A DNA stretch of 58,692 nt from contig JAZNVH010000015.1 of the NCBI GenBank assembly GCA_045592745.1, positions 1-58,692 of the forward strand, given 5' to 3'. Position numbers and translations under genes: made by a program. Each line of letters starts with the position of its first letter. Position 1 is the first letter of the stretch. Below, piece by piece: positions 42,127-50,917 of the stretch. The notes under the pieces are model-generated. The model did not search any database and had not been told where the DNA came from. It saw only the letters and a list, made by a program, of their open reading frames with translations. Origin of the DNA: Aphodoplasma sp045592745 (GTDB lineage: Bacteria > Bacillota > Clostridia > UBA1381 > UMGS1253).

Positions 42127-44385
42127 TTGGACAGAAAAGAAAAAATATACAAATATATATGTCATGAAAGCTACAAACCTCTTACTATAAAAGAGCTTGC
42201 GGTTGTTCTTGATGTGCCAAAAAGTGATTATACAAAGCTTTCGGCGCTTATAGAAGAACTTTTGACCGAAGGCAAAATAGTGCAAAGTAAAAAGGGCAGA
42301 CTTAAAAAGGCTTCTTCGCAAAATATTATATATGGCACACTTCGTCTGACAAAAGCAAAAAATGCTTTTGTTACGGTAGATGCAGCCACGGCTGAAAGCG
42401 AGAGTGAAGATATTTTTATAGACCGCTCAAATGTGAATTATGCATTTGACGGCGACACTGTTTCTATAAAACTTTTACGCTCTGTTAAAAGAGAAGAAAA
42501 TAAACGTCGGGAAGGTGTAGTCTTAAAGGTCGTACACCGAGCAACAGATGAGCTGATAGGTACTATTGACGATATAGCAGGACGTATGATTTTTGTGCCT
42601 GACAATGCAAGTGTAGACAGTGCGATTATATCAAAGGACAGTATAAGCGCGAACGCACATCAAAAGGCAGTCGCGAAGGTTGTTCGTTTTCCTGATGCAA
42701 AACAGCTTATGAAGGTGCGCATAACTGAAATTCTTGGTGAAGATGATAATGTGTCTACGCTTACAGAGTGTGTGATAAGGGAACAAAAAATTCCTTGTGA
42801 TTTTTCAAAAGAATCGCTAAAACAGGCACAAAACACGCCTGACGTTGTCGCAGATGGTGAAATTAGTTCAAGAGTGGATTTTAGAAATGATAAAGTTATC
42901 ACAATTGACGGCGAAGATGCACGTGATTTAGACGACGCTGTATGTGTGAAAAAATGTGATGACGGTTCTTATATACTTTACGTTCATATAGCCGACGTAT
43001 CGCATTATGTGGGTGAAAATACACCGATAGATTTAGATGCTTATGAGCGTGGTACAAGCGTATATTTGCCTGACCGCGTAATACCTATGCTGCCACGCGA
43101 ACTTTCTAACGGAATTTGCAGTCTTAATGAAGGCGTAAACAGACTTACAATGTCACTTGAGATGCATGTTGATAAAAAGGGTAATGTGTTTGATTACAGG
43201 CTTTGCGAGGGTGTGATTTGCTCTTTGCACCGTATGACATATACAACAGTCAGCGCAATGCTTGAAGGAGACAGTGAGGCTTTGGCGCGCTATAAGGATA
43301 TCTGCGAGGATATATTCAATATGAAAGAGCTTGCAATGATTTTAAAACAAAGACGCCGCAAATGTGGAGTGATTGATTTTAATTTTCCAGAGCCAAAGAT
43401 TATGCTTGATGAAAATGGCGAGGTTGTGGGCGTAGGTGTGTATAAAACGGGTATATCAAACGAAATTATCGAGCAGTTTATGCTTTTGGCAAATGAAACG
43501 ATTGCAAGATATGCCGCCGAAAAAGAATTGCCATTTGTATACCGCGTGCACGAAACGCCAAGTATAGAAAAAATGGTCACCCTACAAAAGTATTTGTCAT
43601 TGTTTAATATACCATTTTCAATAGATGATATGAGCAAGATAGAGCCGTCTGATATACAAAAAATAGTTGATTCAATTAAGGGTGAAGAAAAAGAATCGGC
43701 AATAGGCGTTTTATGTCTGCGTGCGATGATGAAGGCACGTTATACGCCCGAAAATCTGGGACATTTTGGTCTTGCATCTGACAATTATTGCCATTTTACA
43801 TCTCCTATAAGACGATACCCCGACCTTTTAATACACAGAATACTGCGTGAAAGTCTAAATAAAGGCATAACACCAAACAGAAAGTCATATTTAACCTCCT
43901 TTGTAGAACGCGTTTCTGTACAGTCAACTGAAACCGAAATAAGAGCAGCTGATACAGAGCGTATAGCGGACAAGGTGTGTGCGTGTCTTTATATGAAACA
44001 GTTTATAGGGCAGGAATTTGACGCACTCATTTCATCTGTGACTGACTTTGGAATGTTTGTAGAAATTGACGGCTGTATAGAGGGGCTTGTTCCTATGGCA
44101 CAGCTTAGCGACGATTATTATATCTATGAAGAAGAGCTTATGCAGCTTCGCGGTGAGAGATTTGGAAAAGTTTTTGCACTTGGTGATACGGTGCGTGTGC
44201 GCCTTATATGTGCTGATGCAAAAATGAGAAGAATTGATTTTGAAATTGCAGATATGACAAAATCGCGTGCAGTTATACCGAAAAAATCTTCTTATTATAA
44301 GCAAAGCAAGAATAAACAGAAAAAAACTTATGCTAAAAAGAGTTTTAGAAAATTTGCAAACAAAAAGACAAGAAGAAAGCGCTGA
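42127..44385 (+). CDS. rnr: Ribonuclease R, 752 aa
   Basis: A 3'-5' exoribonuclease that degrades structured RNA and rRNA. Layout: winged-helix N-terminus (1-65), cold-shock domains, RNB catalytic domain with TIDGEDARDLDDAV (the Asp metal ligands) and HFTSPIRRYPDLLIHRI, S1 domain at about 640-710 (VTDFGMFVEIDG) and a Lys/Arg-rich tail. Start TTG 42127 has CGGAGGATACC upstream. smpB and ssrA, frequent neighbours, are not here. Confidence 0.95.
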   Translation: MDRKEKIYKYICHESYKPLTIKELAVVLDVPKSDYTKLSALIEELLTEGKIVQSKKGRLKKASSQNIIYGTLRLTKAKNAFVTVDAATAESESEDIFIDRSNVNYAFDGDTVSIKLLRSVKREENKRREGVVLKVVHRATDELIGTIDDIAGRMIFVPDNASVDSAIISKDSISANAHQKAVAKVVRFPDAKQLMKVRITEILGEDDNVSTLTECVIREQKIPCDFSKESLKQAQNTPDVVADGEISSRVDFRNDKVITIDGEDARDLDDAVCVKKCDDGSYILYVHIADVSHYVGENTPIDLDAYERGTSVYLPDRVIPMLPRELSNGICSLNEGVNRLTMSLEMHVDKKGNVFDYRLCEGVICSLHRMTYTTVSAMLEGDSEALARYKDICEDIFNMKELAMILKQRRRKCGVIDFNFPEPKIMLDENGEVVGVGVYKTGISNEIIEQFMLLANETIARYAAEKELPFVYRVHETPSIEKMVTLQKYLSLFNIPFSIDDMSKIEPSDIQKIVDSIKGEEKESAIGVLCLRAMMKARYTPENLGHFGLASDNYCHFTSPIRRYPDLLIHRILRESLNKGITPNRKSYLTSFVERVSVQSTETEIRAADTERIADKVCACLYMKQFIGQEFDALISSVTDFGMFVEIDGCIEGLVPMAQLSDDYYIYEEELMQLRGERFGKVFALGDTVRVRLICADAKMRRIDFEIADMTKSRAVIPKKSSYYKQSKNKQKKTYAKKSFRKFANKKTRRKR

Positions 44386-44401
44386 TACAGCGAGGCTTTA
44401 A

Positions 44402-44430
44402 TCATAATTTGTCCATCATTTTCATAGAAA
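44402..44430 (+). promoter_or_regulatory. Sigma-E-like promoter of the spoIVF-type pair
   Basis: TCATAATT (44402-44409), 13-base spacer, CATAGAAA (44423-44430), close to the mother-cell sigma-E pattern (KMATATT-N13/14-CATACAMT). The spoIVF operon is sigma-E-dependent in Bacillus. Confidence 0.5.
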
Positions 44431-44449
44431 TATTACAGAGGTGATGGAG

Positions 44450-44863
44450 ATGGAAAGAGTATATCAAAAAACACGAATGAATACAAATTCTTATGCAAGA
44501 AGGGAAAGAACTCGAGAGAAGGAAAAGCCACTCTTTTCGACAAAAAAGCTTGCGCTGCAAACGATTGCGAGCGTAATAGTATTTTCTTTTGTTTACAGTA
44601 TGCAGTTTGTTGATACTCCTTTTAGTGATGCTGTGATAAACGAAGCTTCGTATACTATAAATTATACAGTTGATTTGCAAAGTGTGTATAAGTCATCAAG
44701 AGAGGTTTTTGACTATCTGAGAGGAAGTATTGAGCAGGGGAAAAGCTATATTGATAACGCTGTTATGCAGGTGCAAAATCCAAATGTTCAAGGTGTTGAA
44801 GATAATAATGCGACAGAGAAGCCACCTTTTAGTGTAAAAGAACAAAGCGGAGAGCAGCAATGA
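44450..44863 (+). CDS. Short SpoIVFA-like membrane protein, 137 aa
   Basis: A basic cytoplasmic start (ARRERTREKEKP), one membrane segment (about 35-52) and an extracytoplasmic 80-residue tail. It overlaps the spoIVFB-like gene by 4 bases, so it takes the place of spoIVFA, which in Bacillus holds SpoIVFB inactive and ends in a LytM/M23 domain. That domain is absent here, so the identity rests on position, size and topology. GAGGTG is 6 bases before ATG 44450. Confidence 0.6.
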   Translation: MERVYQKTRMNTNSYARRERTREKEKPLFSTKKLALQTIASVIVFSFVYSMQFVDTPFSDAVINEASYTINYTVDLQSVYKSSREVFDYLRGSIEQGKSYIDNAVMQVQNPNVQGVEDNNATEKPPFSVKEQSGEQQ

Positions 44864-45726
44864 TAAAAATTGGAAGAGTATATATAAATCTTTTGATAAT
44901 CCCCTTGCTGTTTGCTGCGTATATTACAAACTCGCTTTCAGAGCTTTGCATGGCATATATAACTGCAACTCTTCATGAGCTTGCGCATCTTTTTGCGGCA
45001 CTTCGGTATAAGGTGTTGATTGGCGGATTTGTAATTATGCCGTTTGGAGTATCTATACGCTTAAAAGATGCCGTGATAAACAACCCTGTGCACGAGTGTA
45101 TTATATGTGCGGCAGGACCGTTGGCAAATCTTTTTTTGATAATAGCAGGATTTTTAGTTCGTAGTCATTTTACCCAATCAACGCAGCTTATTGACTTTTT
45201 TATATGCTCGAATGCATCAATTTTTCTTATAAATACGATTCCTGTTGTGCCGCTTGACGGAGGAAGAATATTAAGAGCGGCGCTTACGGCAAAATATGGT
45301 TTTTTGAAGGCATCAAAGCTTTCGCATATAGTATCGCAGATTAATATAGCGCTGATTGGACTTTTTGGCATTTATGTTTTGTATATAACACATTTTAATG
45401 TGTCTGTAATGCTTTTATGCACATTTTTGATTTTTAATATGAGCAGTGAAAAAAGAAATAATGAGTTTGCACTTATGCGCCAACTCGTTTATTCAAAAAG
45501 AAAGCTTTCAAAGCGAGAGATTATGCCTGTGCGCGAGCTTGCTGTGACGAAAAATATTTCGCTTAGCAAGCTTTTAAAAAGCTTTTCTTATGACAGATAT
45601 TATATAGTAAACGTTATGAATTCAAAAATGCAGATAGAAGCTACGCTGACGGAAACGCAGATAGTTGACGGACTTAGCTATACAAAAAAGGATAGCGGTT
45701 TAGATAAATTGTTTGATAAATATTAA
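44860..45726 (+). CDS. spoIVFB: Site-2 metalloprotease, SpoIVFB-like, 288 aa
   Basis: SpoIVFB cleaves pro-sigma-K in the mother cell during sporulation. LHELAHLF has the HExxH zinc motif, followed by ICAAGPLANLFLI and NTIPVVPLDGGRIL with the third ligand Asp. About five membrane segments and a cytoplasmic C-terminal domain fit SpoIVFB. The substrate sigma-K is not in the window. Gene order with the preceding small membrane protein supports the name. Confidence 0.82.
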   Translation: MIKIGRVYINLLIIPLLFAAYITNSLSELCMAYITATLHELAHLFAALRYKVLIGGFVIMPFGVSIRLKDAVINNPVHECIICAAGPLANLFLIIAGFLVRSHFTQSTQLIDFFICSNASIFLINTIPVVPLDGGRILRAALTAKYGFLKASKLSHIVSQINIALIGLFGIYVLYITHFNVSVMLLCTFLIFNMSSEKRNNEFALMRQLVYSKRKLSKREIMPVRELAVTKNISLSKLLKSFSYDRYYIVNVMNSKMQIEATLTETQIVDGLSYTKKDSGLDKLFDKY

Positions 45727-45733
45727 TCAATTC

Positions 45734-45762
45734 TTGTATTGTCACAAAAAATGTGTTAGAAT
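45734..45762 (+). promoter_or_regulatory. Promoter of the AGE-family gene
   Basis: TTGTAT (45734-45739), 17-base spacer, TAGAAT (45757-45762). Confidence 0.5.
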
Positions 45763-45792
45763 ATAAATATTACAAATGAGGGGGGCGTCACT

Positions 45793-46965
45793 ATGGACAA
45801 GCAGATTTTGGAAAAATACTACGACCAATACGCAAAAGAACTTACAGATAATGTAATCCCATATTGGCTTAAATATTCGGGCGACGAAAGTGGTGCCATA
45901 AATAACTGTCTGAGTGAGGACGGAACACTTCTTTCACGCGACCGTTACATATGGTCACAGGGAAGAGCACTCTGGACATTTTCTGCGATGTATAACCGTA
46001 TTGAAAAGAAACAGGAGTATTTTGATAAGGCAAAAGGAATATTCAACTACCTTCTTACAATAGAGCCAAAAGATGATGATTATAAATGGAACTATCTTTA
46101 CGATGGTGACGGTAATGTAAAAGAAGGAACAATCAGTATATATGTAGATGGCTTTGTTCTTGCTGGCATGACAGAGTATTACGCAATGACAAAAGATGAA
46201 AAGGCAAAGGAAATTGCTCTTAAAATTTATAAAAGCACACTTGAAAGGCTAAATAAGCCCGATACTATAAATGTAGCGCCTTATGTTATTCCGAAGGGAA
46301 TGAAAACACATGGTGTAAATATGATTTTCTGTTTCTTCTATGATTGTCTTGGTAAAGTTCTCGGCAGAGATGCTATAAGAGAAGAAGGTCACAAGCTTGC
46401 ACTTGAGGTTATAAACAAGTTTTATGTAAAAGAAAAGGATGCCGTTCTTGAATTTATTATGGAGGACGGAAGTTTTTCAGATACTCCCGAGGGAAGAAGT
46501 TGTGTGCCAGGCCACGCAATAGAGTGCATGTGGTTTTTGATTAATATATTTGAGGACAGAAACGAAACGGAGAATATTAAAAAATGCTGTGATATAATAA
46601 AGCGCCATATAGAGCTTGCTATTGACAAAGAAAGGGGCGGATTGTTCCTTGCACTGGATATAGACGGAAAAGAGCCTGTTTTCTGGGGCAAGCCTACATA
46701 TAAGCCGTGGTGGGTACAGCTTGAAACACTTGTTGCAACAGCGTATGCGTATAAGTATACAGGTGATGAGTGGTTTATGGATATTCACAAAAAGGTAAAC
46801 GAATTTGCGTTTTCGCATTATCCGAATGGATATGGCGACTGGATAAATTGGCTTGATAAAGACGGTAATGTGGGCGAAACGGCAGCACTTCCTGTAAAGG
46901 ACCCGTTCCACCTTCCAAGAGCGCTTATGTATCTTGTAGAGGTTTTTGAACAGTTGAAAAAATAA
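45793..46965 (+). CDS. N-acylglucosamine 2-epimerase (AGE) family protein, 390 aa
   Basis: An (alpha/alpha)6-barrel epimerase or isomerase of the AGE family (GlcNAc 2-epimerase, cellobiose epimerase or sugar isomerase). Key His residues appear in CVPGHAIECMWF, KPWWVQLETL and DPFHLPRALMYL. The exact sugar is not evident. GAGGGGGGCG precedes ATG 45793. DUF1015 follows after 41 bases. Confidence 0.9.
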   Translation: MDKQILEKYYDQYAKELTDNVIPYWLKYSGDESGAINNCLSEDGTLLSRDRYIWSQGRALWTFSAMYNRIEKKQEYFDKAKGIFNYLLTIEPKDDDYKWNYLYDGDGNVKEGTISIYVDGFVLAGMTEYYAMTKDEKAKEIALKIYKSTLERLNKPDTINVAPYVIPKGMKTHGVNMIFCFFYDCLGKVLGRDAIREEGHKLALEVINKFYVKEKDAVLEFIMEDGSFSDTPEGRSCVPGHAIECMWFLINIFEDRNETENIKKCCDIIKRHIELAIDKERGGLFLALDIDGKEPVFWGKPTYKPWWVQLETLVATAYAYKYTGDEWFMDIHKKVNEFAFSHYPNGYGDWINWLDKDGNVGETAALPVKDPFHLPRALMYLVEVFEQLKK

Positions 46966-47006
46966 GGCATCAGGTAAATTACAATTAAGATAAAGGGGAG
47001 ATATAC

Positions 47007-48323
47007 ATGGCAAAAATTATACCATTTAAAGGACTAAGATATGATGAAAAAAAGGTGGGTAAGCTTTCGGACGTTGTTACACCGCCGTATGATATTATTT
47101 CGCCCGCTCAGCAAAGTGAATATTACAAAAAGCACGAAAACAGTGTAATACGTCTCGAGTATGGTGCGCAGTATGAAAGCGACACTGATACTGATAACAG
47201 ATATACTCGCGCCGCTTCGTTTTTGAATGAGTGGCTTGATAATGGAGTATTAAAGTTTGAGGATAAAGCGTGCATTTATCTTTATGAGCAGAGATTTTCA
47301 CATATGGGACAAACTCTTACATATCGCGGATTTTTGACGCTTACACAGCTTGAGGAGTTTTCAAAAGGAATAGTTTTGCCACATGAAGAAACTCTTTCAA
47401 AGGCTAAAACAGACAGATTTAACCTTATGAGTACAACTCATGCAAATTTCAGCCCGATATATTGTCTTTATATGGATGAAAAACTTAAGATAAGAAATAT
47501 AATGGAGCAGATTACAACAAAAGAGCCTGATGTAAGCTTTATATCCGACGAGGATAGTATTGAGCAGAATTTGTGGATTGTACGTGACGATGCAGTTATA
47601 GAAGAAATACAAAATTGCTTTGCAGATAAACAGCTCTTTATTGCTGATGGACATCATAGATATGAAACTGCGCTTAATTTCAGAAACAAGCTTCGTGAGG
47701 AAAACCCCGATTGGAAAGAGGACGACCTTTTCAATTACGTTATGATGATGCTTGTCGATATGGATGACCCGGGTCTTGTGGTATTTCCTACTCACCGACT
47801 TGTTAACAATGTAAAACTTGATGAGGCTATGGCGGTTTCTCTTTTAAAAGATGATTTTAATATAGACAAAATCATAGTAAGCAAAAATACTGATGAGCTT
47901 TTGGAAACTATTGAAAAAGATTTGGTTACACTTCAGGAAAAGAAGGGTTATGCGCTTTACTTTGGCGCAGACTACTATTACAGATTAAGTCTTGCAGACG
48001 AGAGCGTTATGGCAAAGGTTCTTCCTGAAAAGTCTTGTGCATATCAAAACCTTGACGTTACAATTTTGCATACACTCATACTTGATAAGGTGTACGGAAT
48101 TGATACAGAAAACCTCGCAAATCAGTCAAATCTTACTTATACAAGGGATGCGGTAGAGGCGATAGAAGAGGTTAAAAAAGGCAATCAGCAATGCGCATTT
48201 ATATTAAATCCAACAAAAGTGCGTGAAATTAAGGACGTTTCTTTGGCAGGCGAGAAAATGCCACAAAAATCAACGTATTTTTATCCAAAGCTTGTTACGG
48301 GAATCGTTATGAATAAATTTTAA
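47007..48323 (+). CDS. DUF1015 family protein, 438 aa
   Basis: MAKIIPFKGLRYDEKKVGKLSDVVTPPYDIIS opens it, and FIADGHHRYETAL and DDPGLVVFPTHRLV follow, all typical of DUF1015. Members often sit near serine/hydroxyacid metabolism genes; a 2-hydroxyacid dehydrogenase gene lies 630 bases on, but on a separate transcript. Function unproven. AGGGGAG precedes ATG 47007. Terminator at 48330-48360. Confidence 0.92.
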   Translation: MAKIIPFKGLRYDEKKVGKLSDVVTPPYDIISPAQQSEYYKKHENSVIRLEYGAQYESDTDTDNRYTRAASFLNEWLDNGVLKFEDKACIYLYEQRFSHMGQTLTYRGFLTLTQLEEFSKGIVLPHEETLSKAKTDRFNLMSTTHANFSPIYCLYMDEKLKIRNIMEQITTKEPDVSFISDEDSIEQNLWIVRDDAVIEEIQNCFADKQLFIADGHHRYETALNFRNKLREENPDWKEDDLFNYVMMMLVDMDDPGLVVFPTHRLVNNVKLDEAMAVSLLKDDFNIDKIIVSKNTDELLETIEKDLVTLQEKKGYALYFGADYYYRLSLADESVMAKVLPEKSCAYQNLDVTILHTLILDKVYGIDTENLANQSNLTYTRDAVEAIEEVKKGNQQCAFILNPTKVREIKDVSLAGEKMPQKSTYFYPKLVTGIVMNKF

Positions 48324-48329
48324 AAAAGG

Positions 48330-48360
48330 GCAGATACATAAGAATTTGTATCTGCTTTTT
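48330..48360. terminator. Bidirectional terminator between DUF1015 and spoVAC
   Basis: GCAGATACA (48330-48338), 8-base loop, TGTATCTGC (48347-48355), T run. Confidence 0.85.
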
Positions 48361-48362
48361 TG

Positions 48363-48815
48363 TCAGTAAATTATACGAAACAGCCATAATAAAAGACCAC
48401 ATATTACAGAGGTTGATATACCAAAAACCAAAACGGGGCCTGCAATAGTGAACATTTTTGCCGCCATTCCAAGAACAAAGCCTTCGCTTTTAAATTCCAT
48501 TGCAGGAGAAACAATTGAGTTTGCAAAGCCTGTTATTGGCACAATTGTTCCTGCGCCCGCAAATCTTGCAAGCTTGTTATATAAATCAAGTCCTGTAAGA
48601 AGTGCACCTATAAATATAAGCGTAATACTTGTAGCGCTTGCGGCAGCGTCTTTTGTAAGCGAGGCGAAATTCATATATGCGTCGTTTATACCTTGACCTA
48701 TTGTGCAGATAATGCCGCCGAACAAAAAAGCGAAACATACGTCTTTTAAAAGAGGAGAGTTTGGGGATTTTTTTTCAACATAGCTTTTATACCCACTCTG
48801 TGTCATTTTTTTCAC
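48363..48815 (-). CDS. spoVAC: Stage V sporulation protein AC, 150 aa
   Basis: SpoVAC is a membrane channel component that imports dipicolinate into spores and acts as a mechanosensitive valve at germination. GGIICTIGQGINDAY, LIFIGALLTGLDLYNKLARFAG, GTIVPITGFANSIVSPAMEFK and GFVLGMAAKMFTIAGPVLVFG are diagnostic. It is alone: spoVAD and spoVAE, normally adjacent, are missing. GTG 48815 follows AAGGA by 9 bases. Confidence 0.95.
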   Translation of the reverse strand: MKKMTQSGYKSYVEKKSPNSPLLKDVCFAFLFGGIICTIGQGINDAYMNFASLTKDAAASATSITLIFIGALLTGLDLYNKLARFAGAGTIVPITGFANSIVSPAMEFKSEGFVLGMAAKMFTIAGPVLVFGISTSVICGLLLWLFRIIY

Positions 48816-48950
48816 ATGAATCAGTCCTTTTTATATAATTTGTATAGTTATAGTTTGTTTATATGCAAAACCGAATATTCATAAACAAGAATAAAAAAAT
48901 GTTGATTTAAGATAATAAAAATATAAGAAAATATAAGGAGATAATAAAAT

Positions 48951-49985
48951 ATGAAAAGAATTGCTTTTTTTGATACAAAGCCATACGACAGGACATATTT
49001 TGACCTTCATAAAGAAAACAGCGGACTTGAGTTTAAATATTTTGAAAGTAAGCTCAATGCCGACACGGCGAGCATCACATCGGGCTTTGATGGTGTTGTG
49101 GCGTTTGTAAATGATGATATAAATGCAGATGTAATAGAAAAGCTTTATAATAACGGAATCCGTGTAATCGCGATGCGCTGTGCAGGATACAACAATGTAG
49201 ACTTTAAAAGTGCATATGGGAAAGTGCATGTGCTTCGCGTGCCTGCATATTCGCCGCATGCAGTAGCGGAACATACAATGGCGATGTTTTTGGCGCTTAA
49301 CAGAAAGATTCACAAAGCGTATAATCGCACTCGCGACTTTAATTTCAGTCTTTCGGGACTTGTGGGCTTTGATTTAAACGGAAAGACGGCAGGAATAATA
49401 GGTACGGGTAAAATAGGAAGGATTTTTATAAATATATGCCGCGGTTTTGGGCTTAATGTGATTGCGTATGACCCGTATCCTGACGAAAAAAGCGATATAG
49501 AATACGTATCTTTGGAAGAACTGTTCTCTCGCTCTGACATAATATCGCTTCATTGTCCGCTTAGCGAGTCTACGCGCCATATTATAAACGAAAAAACGCT
49601 TGGCCTTATGAAAGAAGGTGTTTATATTATAAACACCTCGAGAGGAGCTCTTATAGACAGTGAGGCACTTTTGGAGGCAATCAAAAGCGAAAAGGTCGGG
49701 GGAGCGGCACTTGACGTTTACGAAGAGGAAACGGATTTGTTTTTTGAGGACTTTTCGGGCGAAATCATATACGACGATGTGCTTTCGCGTCTTATTTCGA
49801 TGCCGAATGTCCTTGTTACGTCTCATCAGGCGTTTTTGACAAAGGAAGCACTTGAAAATATTGCAATGACAACGATTGATAATCTAAAAGACTTTTTTGA
49901 AGATAAACCTCTTATAAATGAGGTATGTTATAACTGTAATAAAAACGGCAGTTGTAAAAAGGAGCACAAAGAACGCTGTTTTTAA
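48951..49985 (+). CDS. ldhA: D-lactate/2-hydroxyacid dehydrogenase, 344 aa
   Basis: A D-isomer specific 2-hydroxyacid dehydrogenase, closest in pattern to D-lactate dehydrogenase. GKTAGIIGTGKIGR is the NAD loop, YDPYPDE and DIISLHCPLSE follow, then INTSRGALID and TSHQAFLTKEA with the catalytic Arg/Glu/His region. The C-terminus is odd: CYNCNKNGSCKKEHKERC, four Cys, a possible metal-binding or redox tail. GGAG precedes ATG 48951. Confidence 0.85.
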   Translation: MKRIAFFDTKPYDRTYFDLHKENSGLEFKYFESKLNADTASITSGFDGVVAFVNDDINADVIEKLYNNGIRVIAMRCAGYNNVDFKSAYGKVHVLRVPAYSPHAVAEHTMAMFLALNRKIHKAYNRTRDFNFSLSGLVGFDLNGKTAGIIGTGKIGRIFINICRGFGLNVIAYDPYPDEKSDIEYVSLEELFSRSDIISLHCPLSESTRHIINEKTLGLMKEGVYIINTSRGALIDSEALLEAIKSEKVGGAALDVYEEETDLFFEDFSGEIIYDDVLSRLISMPNVLVTSHQAFLTKEALENIAMTTIDNLKDFFEDKPLINEVCYNCNKNGSCKKEHKERCF

Positions 49986-50002
49986 AGAAGTGAAAACAAA
50001 TT

Positions 50003-50040
50003 AAAACAAGCATACCATAAAAGTGGTATGCTTGTTTTTT
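50003..50040 (+). terminator. Terminator of ldhA
   Basis: AAAACAAGCATACCA (50003-50017) pairs with TGGTATGCTTGTTTT (50024-50038), then T run. Confidence 0.85.
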
Positions 50041-50057
50041 ATAGAGAATATTTTGCT

Positions 50058-50162
50058 TTAATATACATCCATAAAACGATAGCTTACACTGTTATCATTG
50101 CCGATATCCACAAGCACATATTTAAGCTTTGAGCGTGAAGTGGTAAAACCGCATATAATCAT
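50058..50162 (-). CDS. Possible small protein, 34 aa
   Basis: An ATG at 50162 opens a 34-codon frame (MIICGFTTSRSKLKYVLVDI and on) 18 bases after the DUF4364 stop, in the same frame. No clear ribosome binding site exists, so it would need coupling. It could be a small protein or a relic of a longer DUF4364 C-terminus after a stop mutation. Low confidence. Confidence 0.3.
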   Translation of the reverse strand: MIICGFTTSRSKLKYVLVDIGNDNSVSYRFMDVY

Positions 50163-50180
50163 TTCACTATTGAAAAAACA

Positions 50181-50759
50181 TTATTGGTTTTCTTTTTCGT
50201 TTTCTAAAATATTGTCTTCTATTTCATCTCTTGTCAGAATTGATATTATACTGTCATAAATTTCTGTGTTATACAGACGAAAGTTTTTGCACATTTTTTT
50301 TGAAAGCTTTTCATCGCCTGCAAATATGTCAAGAGCCATTAAGCTGAGCTTATCATCGCGCATTTCAAGATGCGCACCGTACTCTTCAAAATTTATCGGC
50401 ACAGATTTTGCGCTAATTATATCACTGTTTTTTTGCTCTTCAAATAAAGAGATGATACATTCGTTTATATAGCTTTGGATTTCGAGAGGAATTTGCGCTA
50501 TAAAATTTTCGGCACTTATTTTGCCCGAATCAGTAAGCGCATAGAGCGTTTTATCCTCAAGGCTTTTAAACATATATATCTCATCAGCGTTTTTAAGAAA
50601 ATCGAGCGCATTATGAATATCGAAAAAATCAATTATGGCACTTGATAAAATTATATGTGATATTTCATATGGCGTAAGCGCTCTTTCTGCTTTTTTGAGA
50701 GTATGCAGAATAATAATTCTTATTTCGAACGGGTCATCGATTTTGTAATAATGCTTCAT
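50181..50759 (-). CDS. DUF4364 family protein, 192 aa
   Basis: A winged-helix-like N-terminal half (ALTPYEISHIILSS, YALTDSGKISAENFIAQIP) and a mixed C-terminal half fit DUF4364, a clostridial family of unknown role. ATG 50759 follows GAGGTGACAG. It is divergent from the QueG-like gene. Confidence 0.88.
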   Translation of the reverse strand: MKHYYKIDDPFEIRIIILHTLKKAERALTPYEISHIILSSAIIDFFDIHNALDFLKNADEIYMFKSLEDKTLYALTDSGKISAENFIAQIPLEIQSYINECIISLFEEQKNSDIISAKSVPINFEEYGAHLEMRDDKLSLMALDIFAGDEKLSKKMCKNFRLYNTEIYDSIISILTRDEIEDNILENEKENQ

Positions 50760-50917
50760 TTAACTGTCACCTCATATAAAATGCAATTTAAAAATTTGTA
50801 GCTTATTAAATTATATCATATAATTAATAATTTTTGTAGCATAAAATATATTTTTATGATATACTTTATCTAACAATTATTTTACAAAGTAAATAATTAT
50901 GAGAAAATGGTGGTTTT

